NCBI RefSeq assembly: GCF_017794965.1
Contig: NZ_CP051240.1
Coordinates: 2,542,001-2,606,000 of the forward strand
DNA length: 64,000 nucleotides
Direction of reading: 5' to 3'
Origin: Alcanivorax sp.
GTDB lineage: Bacteria > Pseudomonadota > Gammaproteobacteria > Pseudomonadales > Alcanivoracaceae
Shown here: piece by piece, positions 55,191-63,961 of the stretch
Layout: each line of letters opens with the position of its first letter
Position numbering within the stretch: the first letter of the stretch is position 1
Notes under the pieces: model-generated
The model's database searches: none
Told to the model about the DNA's origin: nothing
The model's input: only the letters and a program-made list of their open reading frames with translations
Translations under genes and position numbers: made by a program

Positions 55191-55508
55191 GGAGCCTCTG
55201 AATAACTCCTTTCGTACTCAGCGTGGCCTGGAGCATGCAGCTGTTGTGTCTTGTCTCGATGGTCAGGGTGGTTCCCTTTCCGAGAGGCAAGGCGCAGCAG
55301 ATGTGCGCTCCAGGCCGCGCCTTTATGCCCGAACGGGTGCTCCCGGGTCTTTCAGGCTGACTCGCACTCGTTGTTGCCTGTTCTTGAAGGTATGAGTTTC
55401 GACAGGCAACCAGCATGCCATCAAAAGTGCGCCCCTCTTTACCTTGGCCGAGGGGGCGAGCCAGCCTGAAAGACTGAGCATGCAAGGAGTTATTCAGAGG
55501 CTCCCTAA
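55187..55508 (-). mobile_element. MITE-like palindromic element, copy 2 (314 bp, inverted)
   Basis: The element is 55191-55504, opposite in orientation to copies 1 and 3. It is flanked by perfect CTAA duplications (55187-55190, containing the ampG stop, and 55505-55508). The terminal repeats match the other copies; one internal arm is about 50 bp longer and more fully palindromic (GTTGCCTG...CAGGCAAC). No credible coding content. Confidence 0.92.
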
Positions 55509-55678
55509 GACCTGCCCCTTAACCTTATCTGCCATCCCTCCCCCGCAATGGCCTTAACAGCGGGCAGGACCACGCCCCGGGAAATAGCAATGCCCCCGTC
55601 TGCCACCCCCTGCGCATCGACCAATTTTCAATCAACCAAAAACCGGCTATAGTTCACAGATTACAAAAAACAACAAGA

Positions 55679-56689
55679 ATGCCAATGAACTTTGCCGAAA
55701 TGGATATTCTGGTCGTAGACGATGCCCGCTTCTCGGCGGCCGTGGTCAACCGTACGCTGGCAGCCGCCGGCTACACCAACATCCGTCACGCCAACAGCGC
55801 GCAGGATGCGTTGGGGCAGCTGGCCCAGCAGCCCGCGGATCTGGTGGTGGCTGACTGGCTGATGCCGGGCATGGACGGTCTGGAGCTGACCCGTCGCATT
55901 CGGCAGAACGATGAAGCCAGCAACCGCTACACCTATGTGCTGCTGCTCACCGCGCGGGAAGGCGTGGACGCCCTTCAGCAGGCCTTCGACCAGGGCGTGG
56001 ATGACTTTGTGTCCAAATCCTCCATGACCGAACAGCTTCAGCACCGGGTCATGGCCGCCGATCGTATTATCCAGCGCCACAATCGGGTGCAAACCGATTA
56101 CCAGCGCATGCTGTCCTTCAATCGCCAGCTCAAGAAACAGGCCCTGATCGATCCACTCACCGGCTTCGGTAACCGCCAGGACAACCTGCGAGCCCTGCAA
56201 AATACCCTTAGACAGGCAGAGAAACGCGGCGGCGCGGCCTGCCTGATACTTCTACACCTGGAGCAATTCGAGGTTCAGCAGAAAGAGCGCGGCGCCAAGG
56301 TCATGCAGCAGGGCGTGTTGGCCTTCAGCCGCCGGCTGCGCCAGTCAGTACGACCACTGGACAGCGTTTGCCGGATACAGCCCGACCTGTTTGCCCTGGT
56401 CACCTGGCAACCGCACCTCAATCACTGTGAGCCCTCCGGCTTTCGCCGCCTTTATGAATCCCTCAATCACCGCGCCTACCAGACCGCCGCCGGCTTTATC
56501 AGTCTGCACGTGAGCATGGCGCTGACAGCCTCGGAAGGGGCTGCCTCGCCAGAGGCCATGTTCGGTCAGGCCGCAGAAGCGCTGCCCCTGTCGGTGGCCG
56601 AGAAACGGATCGTGGCCGCGGCGACCTCGGACAAGGAAAACAAAGAGGCGCAACCCGACATCCCCAGCGCCAACAAGGGCGCTCTTTGA
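55679..56689 (+). CDS. Response regulator with inactive GGDEF domain
   Basis: A 336-residue protein: a receiver domain (Asp59 in VVADWLMPGMDG; acidic DD at 14-15; Lys in VSKSS) joined by a helix to a GGDEF-like domain (LIDPLTGFGNRQDN). The GG[DE]EF active site is missing (IQPDLFALVTWQ in its place), so it cannot make c-di-GMP. It could bind c-di-GMP or a partner. Starts at 55679 and 55685 are both possible. No kinase gene is adjacent. Confidence 0.88.
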   Translation: MPMNFAEMDILVVDDARFSAAVVNRTLAAAGYTNIRHANSAQDALGQLAQQPADLVVADWLMPGMDGLELTRRIRQNDEASNRYTYVLLLTAREGVDALQQAFDQGVDDFVSKSSMTEQLQHRVMAADRIIQRHNRVQTDYQRMLSFNRQLKKQALIDPLTGFGNRQDNLRALQNTLRQAEKRGGAACLILLHLEQFEVQQKERGAKVMQQGVLAFSRRLRQSVRPLDSVCRIQPDLFALVTWQPHLNHCEPSGFRRLYESLNHRAYQTAAGFISLHVSMALTASEGAASPEAMFGQAAEALPLSVAEKRIVAAATSDKENKEAQPDIPSANKGAL

Positions 56690-56768
56690 GGAGCGAGTTG
56701 ACTCAACGGCCCGGCAACAGACCTATGTTGTTTGCAGTAGTCCACTAAAACCGGACACCAAAGTGTTT

Positions 56769-56835
56769 GTGGGAGCGTGCTTGCACGCGAATGGCGCTCC
56801 CAAGAAAAGGCTTCGCGTGCAAGCACGCTCCCACA
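56769..56835. repeat. REP-like inverted pair
   Basis: TGTGGGAGCGTGCTTGCACG at 56768-56787 and its inverted partner CGTGCAAGCACGCTCCCACA at 56816-56835. This is the clearest such pair in the window. Confidence 0.9.
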
Positions 56836-56948
56836 AAAAATCGACACCTCGGCAATGAGCCTGCTTAAGACAACCGGCCGCGCTTTCGATTTAGGCCTGA
56901 CTCTCACCTTCTCCTGACTTTCGCACCATGCTGGCATACCATGCGAGC

Positions 56949-57824
56949 ATGATCACACCGCTACCCCACTGGTATTTGCTCGGTGCCGGCAACATGGGCA
57001 CCCTGGCCGCCTGGTATCTGACCCGGGCAGGACACACCGTCACCGTCATCAAGGCAGAGCGCTCCGCCACTCTGGAAAAAAACCTGCAGCTACCCGATGG
57101 CACATCGGCCAACTTGTCGCTACCGGTGGTGACGCCTGAGGCGCTGCCCCCGTCCATTGATTTCCTGTTGGTGGCGGTCAAAACCCCCTATTCCGCCGCC
57201 GCACTGGCCCCCGTCACCTCGCACCTGCACACCGGCAGCCAGGTTCTGCGCCTGCAGAATGGGCTGGGCGCACTGGATGGCCTGCTGCCGGACAACCTGA
57301 CGGTGCTGGAAGCGGTGTCGACCAGCGCCGTGAAAGGCCAGCACCCGCACCACCAGATTGTCGCGGAGAATCTCACCTGGCTGGGTGGGCAAGCCAATCC
57401 CCCCGACTGGCTGGCAACGCTGCAAGCCCACTGGCCCAACCTGCAGTGGGCTGATGAAATTCATACACCCCAGTGGCAGAAGCTGGTGGCCAATGCCGTG
57501 ATCAATCCTCTCACCGCAATCTACGATGTCCCCAACGGGGAGATCGTGGACGATCCAGAGCTGCGCAAGAGAGCCGAGCGAATTTGTGCAGAAGCCGACC
57601 GGGTCTTGCAGGCACTGGACCCAACCTGGCCGGCACAGTCCATCGAGAACGTGCTCGCCGTGGCCCGCGCCACCGCTGGCAATACCTCGTCCATGCGGGC
57701 TGACCGCCAGCGGGGCGCGGAAACAGAAATCGAGGTCATCAACGGCTGGATCGTGAAACAGGCGAATCGGCTAGGGCTGGAGGTGCCGGAGAACCAGGCC
57801 GTGATGGATGTGCTGAAAAGGTAA
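56949..57824 (+). CDS. panE: 2-dehydropantoate 2-reductase family protein
   Basis: A ketopantoate reductase-like protein of 291 residues, making pantoate for coenzyme A with NADPH. GAGNMGTLAAWYL is the NADP motif; the catalytic Lys is in WQKLVANAVINPLTAI near residue 180 and a Glu-rich AETEIEVINGWIV follows. Some relatives have other 2-oxoacid substrates. Starts at 56928 and 56949 are possible; the latter gives the normal N-terminus. Confidence 0.85.
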   Translation: MITPLPHWYLLGAGNMGTLAAWYLTRAGHTVTVIKAERSATLEKNLQLPDGTSANLSLPVVTPEALPPSIDFLLVAVKTPYSAAALAPVTSHLHTGSQVLRLQNGLGALDGLLPDNLTVLEAVSTSAVKGQHPHHQIVAENLTWLGGQANPPDWLATLQAHWPNLQWADEIHTPQWQKLVANAVINPLTAIYDVPNGEIVDDPELRKRAERICAEADRVLQALDPTWPAQSIENVLAVARATAGNTSSMRADRQRGAETEIEVINGWIVKQANRLGLEVPENQAVMDVLKR

Positions 57825-57987
57825 CCTCGTTGAGCGGGTTGCGAAAATCACAACATGGTCTGGTCTTTCGTAATGCCTAACGAGTTTCTTCAGCGCCGAA
57901 ACGCCTGCCTCTCTAAAGACGTTTATGGAATCATTACCTCGGGCAGGCTTACAGCAATTCCAGACACCGCGAAGTACACCAAGCCCT

Positions 57988-58045
57988 GTAGGAGTCCCAC
58001 TTGAGGGACGAACCGAGCGCAGCGAGGCGAGCGAAGGGAGATCAT
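57988..58045. repeat. TAGGAGTCCC-type repeat
   Basis: TGTAGGAGTCCCACTTGAGG then GACGAACCGAGCGCAGCGAG, related to 42784-42845. It leads into composite repeat copy 3. Confidence 0.75.
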
Positions 58046-58082
58046 TCTTTCGTGACATTTCGGGAATGATTGCTCGAAATCC

Positions 58083-58278
58083 GTTTCTGGAATCCTTACC
58101 TCGCCAGGGCTCGGATCGCGGTCGAACGACCGCTCCTACGGGTTCTAGCGGAGATATGTGCCAGCTGCATCCCGGTTCCTCGCTGTCGCTCGGTTCGCAC
58201 CCCAAGTGGAGCTCCTACAGCGGCTTCGTAGAAATGAGGGAGGTCGGGAACTTTTTGGTTTCATCCAATCCAAGCGTT
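58083..58278 (+). repeat. Composite intergenic repeat, copy 3 (leader part)
   Basis: TTTCTGGAATCCTTACCTCG, CTCGGATCGC, an extra REP-like insert, CTCCTACAGCGGCTTCGTAG and GGGAACTTTT, as in copies 1 and 2, running into the long heptamer array. There is no gene between 57825 and 58557. Confidence 0.85.
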
Positions 58279-58457
58279 AGCTTGTAGCTTGTAGCTTGTA
58301 GCTTGTAGCTTGTAGCTTGTAGCTTGTAGCTTGTAGCTTGTAGCTTGTAGCTTGTAGCTTGTAGCTTGTAGCTTGTAGCTTGTAGCTTGTAGCTCGTAGC
58401 TCGTAGCTCGTAGCTCGTAGCTCGTAGCTCGTAGCTCGTAGCTCGTAGCTCGTAGCT
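58279..58457 (+). repeat. Heptamer array: 16 AGCTTGT then 9 AGCTCGT
   Basis: The longest array: 16 exact AGCTTGT copies (58279-58390), then 9 exact AGCTCGT copies and a final AGCT. It ends 100 bp before the TonB receptor ATG. Block-wise identity (all T variants, then all C variants) suggests growth by unequal slippage from two parental units. Copy-number change would move upstream sequence relative to the promoter. Confidence 0.97.
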
Positions 58458-58557
58458 GAAATCATCCCCGCTGTTGCCCTCCGTTACACCCAACTACTGG
58501 ATTTAACGCCCGTTTTTCGCCATCGTAGCGGGCATTGTTCAATGTCTTGGAAACCCG

Positions 58558-60462
58558 ATGCAGCGCAACCTTGTTTTGGCCATCAGCCTGATCGCCAGCG
58601 CCCCTCTGTTGGCCAGCAATGAAATCCAGACCGTGAAGGTCAGTGGCGCGGTGAGCCATGAGCTGGCCAGCGAACTGCCTACCGGTACCGTGGTCATCGA
58701 CAGGCAGATGATCGACAGCCTGCCGGCCAGTGACCTCACCGAAGTCCTCGACAGTGTGGCCGGACTGCAGGTCAGTCAGCTGTACGGCATCAATGGCGGT
58801 GGCGCCAGCGTGGACCTGCTGGGGTTTGGGGCCACCGGTAACCAGAACACCCTGCTACTGCTCAATGGTCGCCGCCTCTCCGGCATTGATCTGGGCACAC
58901 CGGATCTCACCGGCATTCCACTGGCCGCCATTGAACGTATCGAGATCCTGCCCGGGGCCGGGGCCGCGCTCTACGGTAACGGGGCCACCGGCGGCACCAT
59001 CAATATCATTACCCGCCAGCGCTACCAGAACAGTGCCGGCATAGAAGCAAGTGGTGGCAGCTATGGCCTGCGCAGCGGGCAGCTGCATGCCACCGGTCGT
59101 CACAATAATCTGAGCGGCGCCCTCGCCGGCCACAGTCTCACCAGCGACGGTTACCGGGATAATAACCGCACCCGCAATAACAGCCTGTTCACCGACCTGC
59201 GTTATCAAGGCGAAGGCCTGCAGGCCTATTTCACTGCCACCGCCGAAAAGCAGTTCATGGGCCTGCCCGGCGGGCGTGGCGTCACCGCCACGGAAAACCA
59301 GTTCCGCAATGATCCCGAAGGGACCGACACCCCGGACGATGAGGTCGAACAGGAAAACTACTGGCTGATGCCCGGCCTGCGCATCAATCTGTCCGACCGT
59401 ACGGCACTGACCCTGGAAGCCAGCAAGCGCCGCCAGCATCAGGAGTTCGACTTTGTCTCCGGTAGCTATGCCAGTGATACCGTCATTCACAGCTACAGTG
59501 TGACGCCCAAGCTGGAAAGCCAGCTGACTACCGGCAGTGCGGTACACAACTGGACCTTGGGCTTTGACCTGAACAAATACGACTATGATAGCCGCACCAG
59601 TTTCGGTAATCGGGATCTGGAGCAGGAGCAACGAGCCTGGTACCTGCATAACCTGATCAGTTTGACCCCGAAGCTGTCGCTAAGCGCAGGGGCACGCCGG
59701 CTGGAAAGCAACCTCACCGGCGAAGGGGACGACAAGGCGCAGGACGGCGAGATGTACGAAGGCGGGATTCGCTATACCTTCACCGGCAACCTTTCCCTGT
59801 TTGCCGGGGCGCAACGCAGCGTACGCATTGCCAACCTGGATGAGCTAACCCCCTTCAATCCGCCCATTGATCCCCAGACCGGCCACACCTATACCCTTGG
59901 CGCCAGCTGGTCTGAGGGAATGCAACACTCCACCCTGACCCTGTGGCGGGCCGACATCGACAACGAAATCCTGTTCGACCCGATCAGTTTCACCAACCGC
60001 AATCTGGACGACCCCACCTTGCACAAGGGCATCAGCATCAATTCCCGCTGGCGTCTGGACAGGGACCTGACCTTCACCGCCAACGCCAGTGCCCAGCAGG
60101 CAAGGTTTGACGGCGGCCCGTTCAGCGGTAACGATGTGCCCCTGGTACCCGAGCACACCATGAGCCTGAGCGCTGACTGGCAGGCCCTGCCCTGGTTGTC
60201 AGCCCAACTGCACCACCGCTATGTGGGTGACCGCCGATACGACAGTGATCTGGCCAACCAGTACAGCAAGCTGGATCATTACCGCAGCAGTGATATCCAG
60301 CTGACTGCCCATTACCGTGGTGCCTACCTGCGCGCCGGGGTATATAACCTGGAAGACAATCTGGTAGCTGACTACGGTGTCTACAGCCCCGCTAGCGGCG
60401 GCACCACACTCTACCCGCTGCCGGAACGCCACTACCGCATTGCCATCGGCTACGAGCTTTAA
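58558..60462 (+). CDS. TonB-dependent outer membrane receptor (possibly cobalamin)
   Basis: A 634-residue receptor: signal peptide (1-19), a TonB-box-like IQTVKVSG near residue 24, a plug domain (DSLPASDLTEVLDSVAGLQV, LLLLNGRRLSG, IERIEILPGAGAALYGNGATGG), a 22-strand barrel and a C-terminal aromatic-rich strand ending YRIAIGYEL. Size fits BtuB-type receptors (about 600). The next gene is a cobalamin adenosyltransferase, which supports B12, but no cobalamin riboswitch is seen upstream and the substrate could be a siderophore. Confidence 0.85.
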   Translation: MQRNLVLAISLIASAPLLASNEIQTVKVSGAVSHELASELPTGTVVIDRQMIDSLPASDLTEVLDSVAGLQVSQLYGINGGGASVDLLGFGATGNQNTLLLLNGRRLSGIDLGTPDLTGIPLAAIERIEILPGAGAALYGNGATGGTINIITRQRYQNSAGIEASGGSYGLRSGQLHATGRHNNLSGALAGHSLTSDGYRDNNRTRNNSLFTDLRYQGEGLQAYFTATAEKQFMGLPGGRGVTATENQFRNDPEGTDTPDDEVEQENYWLMPGLRINLSDRTALTLEASKRRQHQEFDFVSGSYASDTVIHSYSVTPKLESQLTTGSAVHNWTLGFDLNKYDYDSRTSFGNRDLEQEQRAWYLHNLISLTPKLSLSAGARRLESNLTGEGDDKAQDGEMYEGGIRYTFTGNLSLFAGAQRSVRIANLDELTPFNPPIDPQTGHTYTLGASWSEGMQHSTLTLWRADIDNEILFDPISFTNRNLDDPTLHKGISINSRWRLDRDLTFTANASAQQARFDGGPFSGNDVPLVPEHTMSLSADWQALPWLSAQLHHRYVGDRRYDSDLANQYSKLDHYRSSDIQLTAHYRGAYLRAGVYNLEDNLVADYGVYSPASGGTTLYPLPERHYRIAIGYEL

Positions 60463-60463
60463 A

Positions 60464-60615
60464 GCAGCTGCAAGCTTCAAGCTGCAACGCGGGATGAGAT
60501 GCTCCCTAACTTAAGCGCCTTGCCCGCGAGTTATTTCAGAAATTGTGCGCGGGCAAGGCTTTCGCCTCCCTGTCCACGCTTATCCGTGTTGCAGCTTGTG
60601 GCTTGTAGCTTGCTT
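60464..60615. repeat. Inverted pair of AGCT heptamer arms around a hairpin
   Basis: Left arm AGCTGCA-AGCTTCA-AGCTGCA-ACGCGGGATGAG (60466-60496) and right arm CTTATCCGTGTTGC-AGCTTGT-GGCTTGT-AGCTTGC (60580-60613) flank a central stem GCCTTGCCCGCG / CGCGGGCAAGGC. It lies between the receptor gene and the adenosyltransferase gene. Confidence 0.88.
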
Positions 60616-60668
60616 TCCCATCACTTGCAGGCATGCTCCCACAGCGAAATGCCCAAAAGGATTGATTC

Positions 60669-61226
60669 ATGACTGACAAAACCCGCATCAACCGCGTCAT
60701 TACCCGCACTGGCGACAAGGGGGAAACCGGGCTGGCCGATGGCTCCCGGGTCAGCAAGAGCCACCCGCGTATCATCGCACTGGGTGAGCTGGATGAACTG
60801 AACGGCACCCTTGGGGTACTGCGTACCCATGGACTGGATGAAGACATGGAAACCCTGCTTGCGGAGCTGCAACAACGCCTGTTCGATATCGGCGGCGAGC
60901 TGGCCATCCCCGGCCGGATCGTCATCGACGATCATGATCTGGTGGAAGTGGAATCCCAGGCCGACACCCTGAATGCCGAACTGCCACCGTTGAAGGAATT
61001 TGTCCTCCCCGGCGGCCACCCTGCCGCCGCCTGGTGCCATCACTGCCGCACCGTGGCACGCCGGGTAGAGCGCCAACTGGTGATACTGCACAACGATGAC
61101 GACGACGCCGTCAATCCCGTCAGCCTGGCCCTGGTCAATCGCCTCTCCGACCTGCTGTTCGTCATGGCCCGCCTGATCAACCAGCGCAACGAACACCCGG
61201 AAACGCTGTGGGCACCAAAAGGATAG
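60669..61226 (+). CDS. Cob(I)alamin adenosyltransferase, PduO/MMAB type
   Basis: A 185-residue ATP:cob(I)alamin adenosyltransferase that makes adenosylcobalamin. ITRTGDKGETGLADGSRVSK is the ATP loop, ALGELDELNGTLG the active-site region, FVLPGGHPAAA and RRVERQL the conserved basic helix, and NRLSDLLFVMAR the C-terminal signature. The ATG follows AAAAGGATTGATTC. Adjacent to the TonB receptor, in the same direction. Confidence 0.95.
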   Translation: MTDKTRINRVITRTGDKGETGLADGSRVSKSHPRIIALGELDELNGTLGVLRTHGLDEDMETLLAELQQRLFDIGGELAIPGRIVIDDHDLVEVESQADTLNAELPPLKEFVLPGGHPAAAWCHHCRTVARRVERQLVILHNDDDDAVNPVSLALVNRLSDLLFVMARLINQRNEHPETLWAPKG

Positions 61227-61290
61227 GGACGAGCTTTGAGTTACAAGCTAACACCGGGATCAGGAAAAGCCGGAGTGTTCCCTGACTCCT

Positions 61291-61562
61291 CTAGGGAGCC
61301 TCTGAATAACTCCTTGCATGCTCAGTCTTTCAGGCTGATTCACAATCTAGGCGCACTTTTGAAGGCATGCTGGTTGCCTGTCGAGAAAGTGCAACAACGA
61401 GTGTGGATCAGCCTGAAAGACCCGGAGGGCGTGGCCTGAAGCGCACATCTGCTGCGCCTTGCCTCTTGAAAAGGGAGCCACCCTTCCCTTCGAGACAAGA
61501 CACAACAGCTGCACGCTTCAGGCCACGCTGAGTACGCAAGGAGTTATTCAGAGGCTCCCTAG
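61291..61562 (+). mobile_element. MITE-like palindromic element, copy 3 (264 bp)
   Basis: The element is 61295-61558, same orientation and length as copy 1 with about five base differences. It is flanked by perfect CTAG duplications (61291-61294 and 61559-61562). This copy lies 65 bp after the adenosyltransferase stop rather than at a stop codon. Confidence 0.93.
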
Positions 61563-61702
61563 CTCTACGAAACCGCCGAACCCAACAAGTTGGAAGGCTT
61601 TTCCGTTCTTCTGAAAACCCGGGAACTATTTGGGATTTTCCTTTCCAATCAAGCGTAGCTTGTAGCTTGTAGCTTGTAGCTTGTAGCTTGTAGCTTGTAG
61701 CT
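61563..61702 (+). repeat. Partial composite repeat, copy 4, with 6-7 AGCTTGT heptamers
   Basis: GGGAACTATT, TTTCCTTTCC, AATCAAGCGT, then AGCTTGT repeats (61657-61702), matching the right half of copies 1-3. Together with MITE copy 3 it fills the 566-bp gap before the histidine kinase gene. Confidence 0.85.
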
Positions 61703-61792
61703 ATGATCCACCCTTTATGAAAACATTGTGCAAATGCTCCCCTGCCCCCGACGGCGCGGTACACTGGGTTACCGAACAGCCGAACTGACGCC

Positions 61793-63145
61793 ATGGGCAT
61801 CCGCAACAAGCTTTTTCTGATCTTTCTGGGCACCTTCCTGATTCTGACCCTGGCGGCCAGCGGGTTCTATTACCTCTCTTTCGTGCGCAGCCTGGACTCC
61901 TATCTGGATGAGCGTCAGCAGGAGCAGGTGGTTCGGCTGGCCGAGCATCTCGGTACTCTGTACGAACAGAACGGTAGCTGGGCCTTCCTGCTGGACGATC
62001 CCCGTCGCCTGGGGCGACTTTATCGACTGGCAGGCGAGGATGATCAGGGGCCAGGTCAACGGGGAGAGTCCCGGCATCTACAATTGCTGGACCCCCAAAA
62101 ATCCGTGCTGATCGGTCGCCCCGCCCCACCCAGGCTCCGCTCCGAGATTCCCGTGCAGGCCCGGGGGGAACTGGTGGGCTTCCTGACCCACCCAAACCAG
62201 GATGCCATTCGCGACAAGCTGGCCGACCGCTTCCGGGACCGTCAGCGAGGGTTCATGAGCTGGATGGTGGCCGTGGGCGTGGGGCTTTCCCTGCTGGTCT
62301 CCTGGCTGCTGGCGCGCCATTTGGTGGCCCCCTTGCTGGCGCTCACCCGCCACGCCCATACCCTGCAAGAAGGTGACTACAGCACCCGCCTTGCCGACCC
62401 GAGAAAGGATGAGCTGGGCGTCCTCAGCCGCCAGCTGGATCAGCTGGCTGAACGGCTTGAGCAGGGCCAACAGGCTCGCCAACGCTGGTTCTCGGATATT
62501 GCCCACGAGTTACGCACTCCGGTGGCGATCCTCAAGGGAGAGCTTGAAGCCCTGGTGGACGGTGTGCGCCCACTCAACCGGGAGGCGATCCTGGCACTGG
62601 AGAGTGAAACCGGGCAACTGGCGCACCTGATTGATGACCTGCACGACCTGGCACTGGCGGACGGAGGCAACCTGCGTTACCAGTTCCAGCACCACGATTT
62701 AGCCGCACTCATACGCGACGTGCTGGACAGCTACCAGCACCCGCTGGAGCAACACAACCTGACACTGGAAACCCGCCTTCCTGAACAGGCACAGGCCCTG
62801 CTCGACCCGGTCCGCATTCGCCAGTTACTGGATAACCTGCTGCAGAATACGGTGAAATATACCCATGACGGTGGCCAGCTGCGCGTGCTACTGCAACAGG
62901 ACAATAGCCAATGGCGACTGGTCGTGGAAGACAGCGCCCCCGGGGTACCCGATGATGCCCTGCCGCAATTGTTTGACCACCTCTATCGTGTGGACAGTTC
63001 CCGGAACCGTCGCACCGGTGGCGCTGGCCTGGGGCTGGCCATTTGTCGGCGTATTGCCCAGGCCCATGGCGGTACGCTCAACGCGGCGCACAGCCCCCTT
63101 GGCGGCGTGCAGATTATCCTGACCCTGCCGGGAGAGACAGCATGA
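61793..63145 (+). CDS. Sensor histidine kinase (BaeS-like)
   Basis: A 450-residue inner-membrane kinase: membrane helix (about 7-30), a periplasmic sensor of about 130 residues, second helix (about 160-180), HAMP domain, dimerisation helix with the phospho-accepting His in FSDIAHELRTP, and an ATPase domain with NLLQNTVKYT, DSAPGVPDD and GGAGLGLAI. Domain order and the partner gene match BaeS, an envelope-stress sensor. Its TGA overlaps the response regulator ATG (ATGA). The envelope-stress role is inferred. Confidence 0.9.
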   Translation: MGIRNKLFLIFLGTFLILTLAASGFYYLSFVRSLDSYLDERQQEQVVRLAEHLGTLYEQNGSWAFLLDDPRRLGRLYRLAGEDDQGPGQRGESRHLQLLDPQKSVLIGRPAPPRLRSEIPVQARGELVGFLTHPNQDAIRDKLADRFRDRQRGFMSWMVAVGVGLSLLVSWLLARHLVAPLLALTRHAHTLQEGDYSTRLADPRKDELGVLSRQLDQLAERLEQGQQARQRWFSDIAHELRTPVAILKGELEALVDGVRPLNREAILALESETGQLAHLIDDLHDLALADGGNLRYQFQHHDLAALIRDVLDSYQHPLEQHNLTLETRLPEQAQALLDPVRIRQLLDNLLQNTVKYTHDGGQLRVLLQQDNSQWRLVVEDSAPGVPDDALPQLFDHLYRVDSSRNRRTGGAGLGLAICRRIAQAHGGTLNAAHSPLGGVQIILTLPGETA

Positions 63146-63813
63146 CCCGTATCCTGATTGTGGAAGACGAACCCCGGCTGGCGCAGCTTGTAGCAGATTA
63201 TCTCACCCACGCTCACTTTGAGACCGAGCAGACTGACAGCGCCAATGCAGCAATTACGCTGGCCCAGAGCGGTCGTTTTGACGCCATGCTGCTGGATCTG
63301 ATGCTGCCGGACGGAGACGGCATGGATGTGTGCAAGGCCGTGCGCAAAGACAGCAACCTGCCCATTCTGATGATCACCGCCAAGGTGGATGAGGTCGATC
63401 GGCTACTGGGCCTGGAACTGGGTGCCGACGATTATATCTGCAAGCCTTTCAGCCCCCGGGAAGTAGTGGCACGCGTCAAGGCCGTTCTGCGCCGTGCCCA
63501 TCCAGAGCCGGCCCACGACAGTCCGTCCCTGAAACTGGATGAGGACCGTTTCGAGGCCATCATTGGCAACCATCCCATCACCCTGACAGCCATCGAGTTC
63601 GCCCTGCTGCAAACCCTGGCCCGCCATCCCGGCCGCATCTGGTCCCGCGACCAGCTGATGGACGAGATTTATCAGGACCACCGGGTCGTCTCCGACCGCA
63701 CCATCGACAGCCACATCCGCAAACTGCGCAAGAAACTGACCGAGCACAGTGCAGACGCCCACTATTGGATCGGCAGCGTCTACGGCGTCGGCTATCGGCT
63801 GGAAACGCCATAA
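63142..63813 (+). CDS. OmpR-family response regulator (BaeR-like)
   Basis: A 223-residue regulator: receiver domain with Asp52 in LLDLMLPDGDG, acidic E8/D9 and Lys in YICKPFSPRE; then a winged-helix DNA-binding domain (LTAIEFALLQTLARHPGR, DRTIDSHIRKLRKKL). It is translationally coupled to the kinase. Target genes are not in the window. Confidence 0.92.
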   Translation: MTRILIVEDEPRLAQLVADYLTHAHFETEQTDSANAAITLAQSGRFDAMLLDLMLPDGDGMDVCKAVRKDSNLPILMITAKVDEVDRLLGLELGADDYICKPFSPREVVARVKAVLRRAHPEPAHDSPSLKLDEDRFEAIIGNHPITLTAIEFALLQTLARHPGRIWSRDQLMDEIYQDHRVVSDRTIDSHIRKLRKKLTEHSADAHYWIGSVYGVGYRLETP

Positions 63814-63832
63814 CTGCCCACCCCTCCGCCCT

Positions 63833-63961
63833 TGTAGGAGTTCCCTTCCAGGGGACGAATCGTGCGCAGCACGGAATTACCCGAAGGGTCATCAAATCAT
63901 TCAGATCTCCCTTCGGTCGCCTCGCTGCGCGAGGTTCGTCCCCTGGAAGGGAACTCCTACA
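63833..63961. repeat. 129-bp palindromic TAGGAGTTCCC inverted pair
   Basis: TGTAGGAGTTCCCTTCCAGG at 63833 and its inverted copy ending at 63961 (CCTGGAAGGGAACTCCTACA) form a large imperfect palindrome, with GGGACGAA arms also paired. It follows the response regulator gene and may act as a terminator. Confidence 0.85.

Noticed and set aside
58279..58457. CRISPR array
   Set aside because: Units are 7 bp with no spacers; not a CRISPR.
58215..58493. Repeating SYKLQAT / SYELRAT peptide frame on the - strand
   Set aside because: Same artefact from the AGCTTGT/AGCTCGT array.
58458..58557. Cobalamin riboswitch before the TonB receptor
   Set aside because: No cobalamin box or matching stems could be seen in the short non-repeat leader.
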